40,920 nt of DNA, from assembly GCF_001544535.1 (NCBI RefSeq), contig NZ_FCON02000067.1:1-40920 (forward strand), read 5' to 3'. The notes below the pieces were generated by a model. The model had not been told where the DNA came from. It saw nothing but the letters and a program-made list of their open reading frames with translations, and ran no database searches. Of this stretch, positions 40,263-40,920 are shown in pieces (position 1 is the stretch's first letter; each line of letters begins with the position of its first letter). The DNA comes from Caballeronia choica (lineage in GTDB: Bacteria; Pseudomonadota; Gammaproteobacteria; Burkholderiales; Burkholderiaceae). Position numbers and translations under genes: made by a program.

Positions 40263-40920
40263 TTATATCCTCAGCCGCCTCAAAATCCTCGGCGCGACGA
40301 GCGCGATCAGCGCGCAACACGCCGCGACCACGGAGAGACCGATCGGCAGCGTGCTCACCTGCGCCACGCCGCCGATCAACACCGGCCCGAGCAGCAGCCC
40401 GAAATAGGCGAGACCCGCCACCTGCGCGAGCCCTTCGGCTGCGGTCACGCCCTTGACGTGCGTCGCCGCGGCGAACAGCACCGGCATCATGTTCGCGAGG
40501 CCGAGTCCCATCAGCGTGAGGCCGGTCATCGTGACGAACGCGTTCGGCAGCACCAGCGCCATGACCATCCCGACGAAGGCCAGCGCCGCGCTGCCGAACA
40601 CGAGTTGCGGCGCGCCGAAGCGGGCCCGCACGAAGTCGCCGGCGAAACGGCCCGCAGCCATGCCGCCGGTGAACGCCGCGTAGGCCGCGCTCGACAGCGC
40701 GGGCGTGGCGAGCACGACGTCGCGCATGTAGACGGTCGCCCAGTCGTACATGGCGCCCTCGGCGATCAGCGCGATCAACGCGACGCCGCCCAGCGCCCAC
40801 AGCGCGGTCGAGCGCCACCGGTTCGACGAAGATGCCTTCGCATGCGCCTCGTGATGCGGCACGTGCGGTAGCACGGCGGGCATCGAGACCAGCAGCACGG
40901 CTGCGCTCGCCGCCGACGCC
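40263..40920 (-). CDS. Major facilitator superfamily transporter, C-terminal part (runs off the window)
   Basis: The frame stays open to the right edge, so the N-terminal half is missing. About 219 residues are visible. They hold a cytoplasmic linker (PHVPHHEAHAKASSSNRWRS) and the C-terminal six helices, starting ALWALGGVALIALIAEGAMYDW and ending CCALIALVAPRILRRLRI. EGAMYDWATVYMRDV resembles the TM7 region of the YbjJ-type MFS subgroup. The substrate is unknown. It is convergent with the binding-protein gene. Confidence 0.88.
   Translation of the reverse strand, partial: ASAASAAVLLVSMPAVLPHVPHHEAHAKASSSNRWRSTALWALGGVALIALIAEGAMYDWATVYMRDVVLATPALSSAAYAAFTGGMAAGRFAGDFVRARFGAPQLVFGSAALAFVGMVMALVLPNAFVTMTGLTLMGLGLANMMPVLFAAATHVKGVTAAEGLAQVAGLAYFGLLLGPVLIGGVAQVSTLPIGLSVVAACCALIALVAPRILRRLRI

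Overview
The window looks like chromosomal DNA of a GC-rich betaproteobacterium, most likely Burkholderiaceae in the Paraburkholderia/Caballeronia/Burkholderia group. This rests on the hslUV - dksA - COG0523 GTPase - rlmI - xerC - DUF484 - dapF - lpxL | metK neighbourhood, the strong GC3 codon bias, and a DksA that has lost most of its zinc cysteines. It is an inference from gene content, not a database match. I saw no tRNA, rRNA, CRISPR array or prophage.

Layout. 1-1000 holds two decayed IS66-family remnants lying against the 3' end of hslU. 1.1-10.4 kb is a minus-strand housekeeping block: the HslUV protease, DksA, a metallochaperone-type GTPase, an rRNA methyltransferase, the XerC recombinase, DUF484, diaminopimelate epimerase and a lipid A acyltransferase. 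Diverging from it is metK (10.67-11.86 kb). Its roughly 150-nt leader folds into what looks like a SAM-II-class riboswitch aptamer, followed by a perfect 14-bp hairpin that buries the Shine-Dalgarno and the first base of the GTG start. 12-20.2 kb carries an Old Yellow Enzyme, a PhyH-type dioxygenase, DUF3185, MscS, an aldo/keto reductase, Fpr and a soluble NarL/DegS-type two-component pair. 20.4-21.8 kb is an amino-acid permease.

22.1-29.6 kb is one operon for a molybdenum hydroxylase (2Fe-2S, Mo-cofactor and FAD subunits) with a full Cox-type maturation set: MoxR ATPase (CoxD), VWA protein (CoxE), SRPBCC protein (CoxG) and an XdhC-family protein. The large subunit has AYRGAGR where true CO dehydrogenases have AYxCSFR, so CO is probably not the substrate. 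29.6-31.9 kb is an iron-responsive pair of convergent PepSY membrane proteins. Each has its own Fur-box-like site, and they share a 21-bp palindromic bidirectional terminator.

32-38.4 kb has the SrkA kinase, a small conserved-looking protein with its own promoter, an MFS exporter, a two-helix membrane peptide, a DUF1295 membrane protein next to a cyclopropane-synthase-like methyltransferase (probably lipid modification), and a dienelactone hydrolase. The window ends with an orphan branched-chain-amino-acid-type binding protein behind a long leader, then the 3' part of an MFS transporter running off the edge.

The strongest candidate for something new is the metK leader. It combines a SAM-II-like pseudoknot, an extra GAAA-capped 11-bp hairpin inserted in the linker, and a separate SD-sequestering switch in place of direct SD occlusion. 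The molybdenum hydroxylase of unknown substrate is second.
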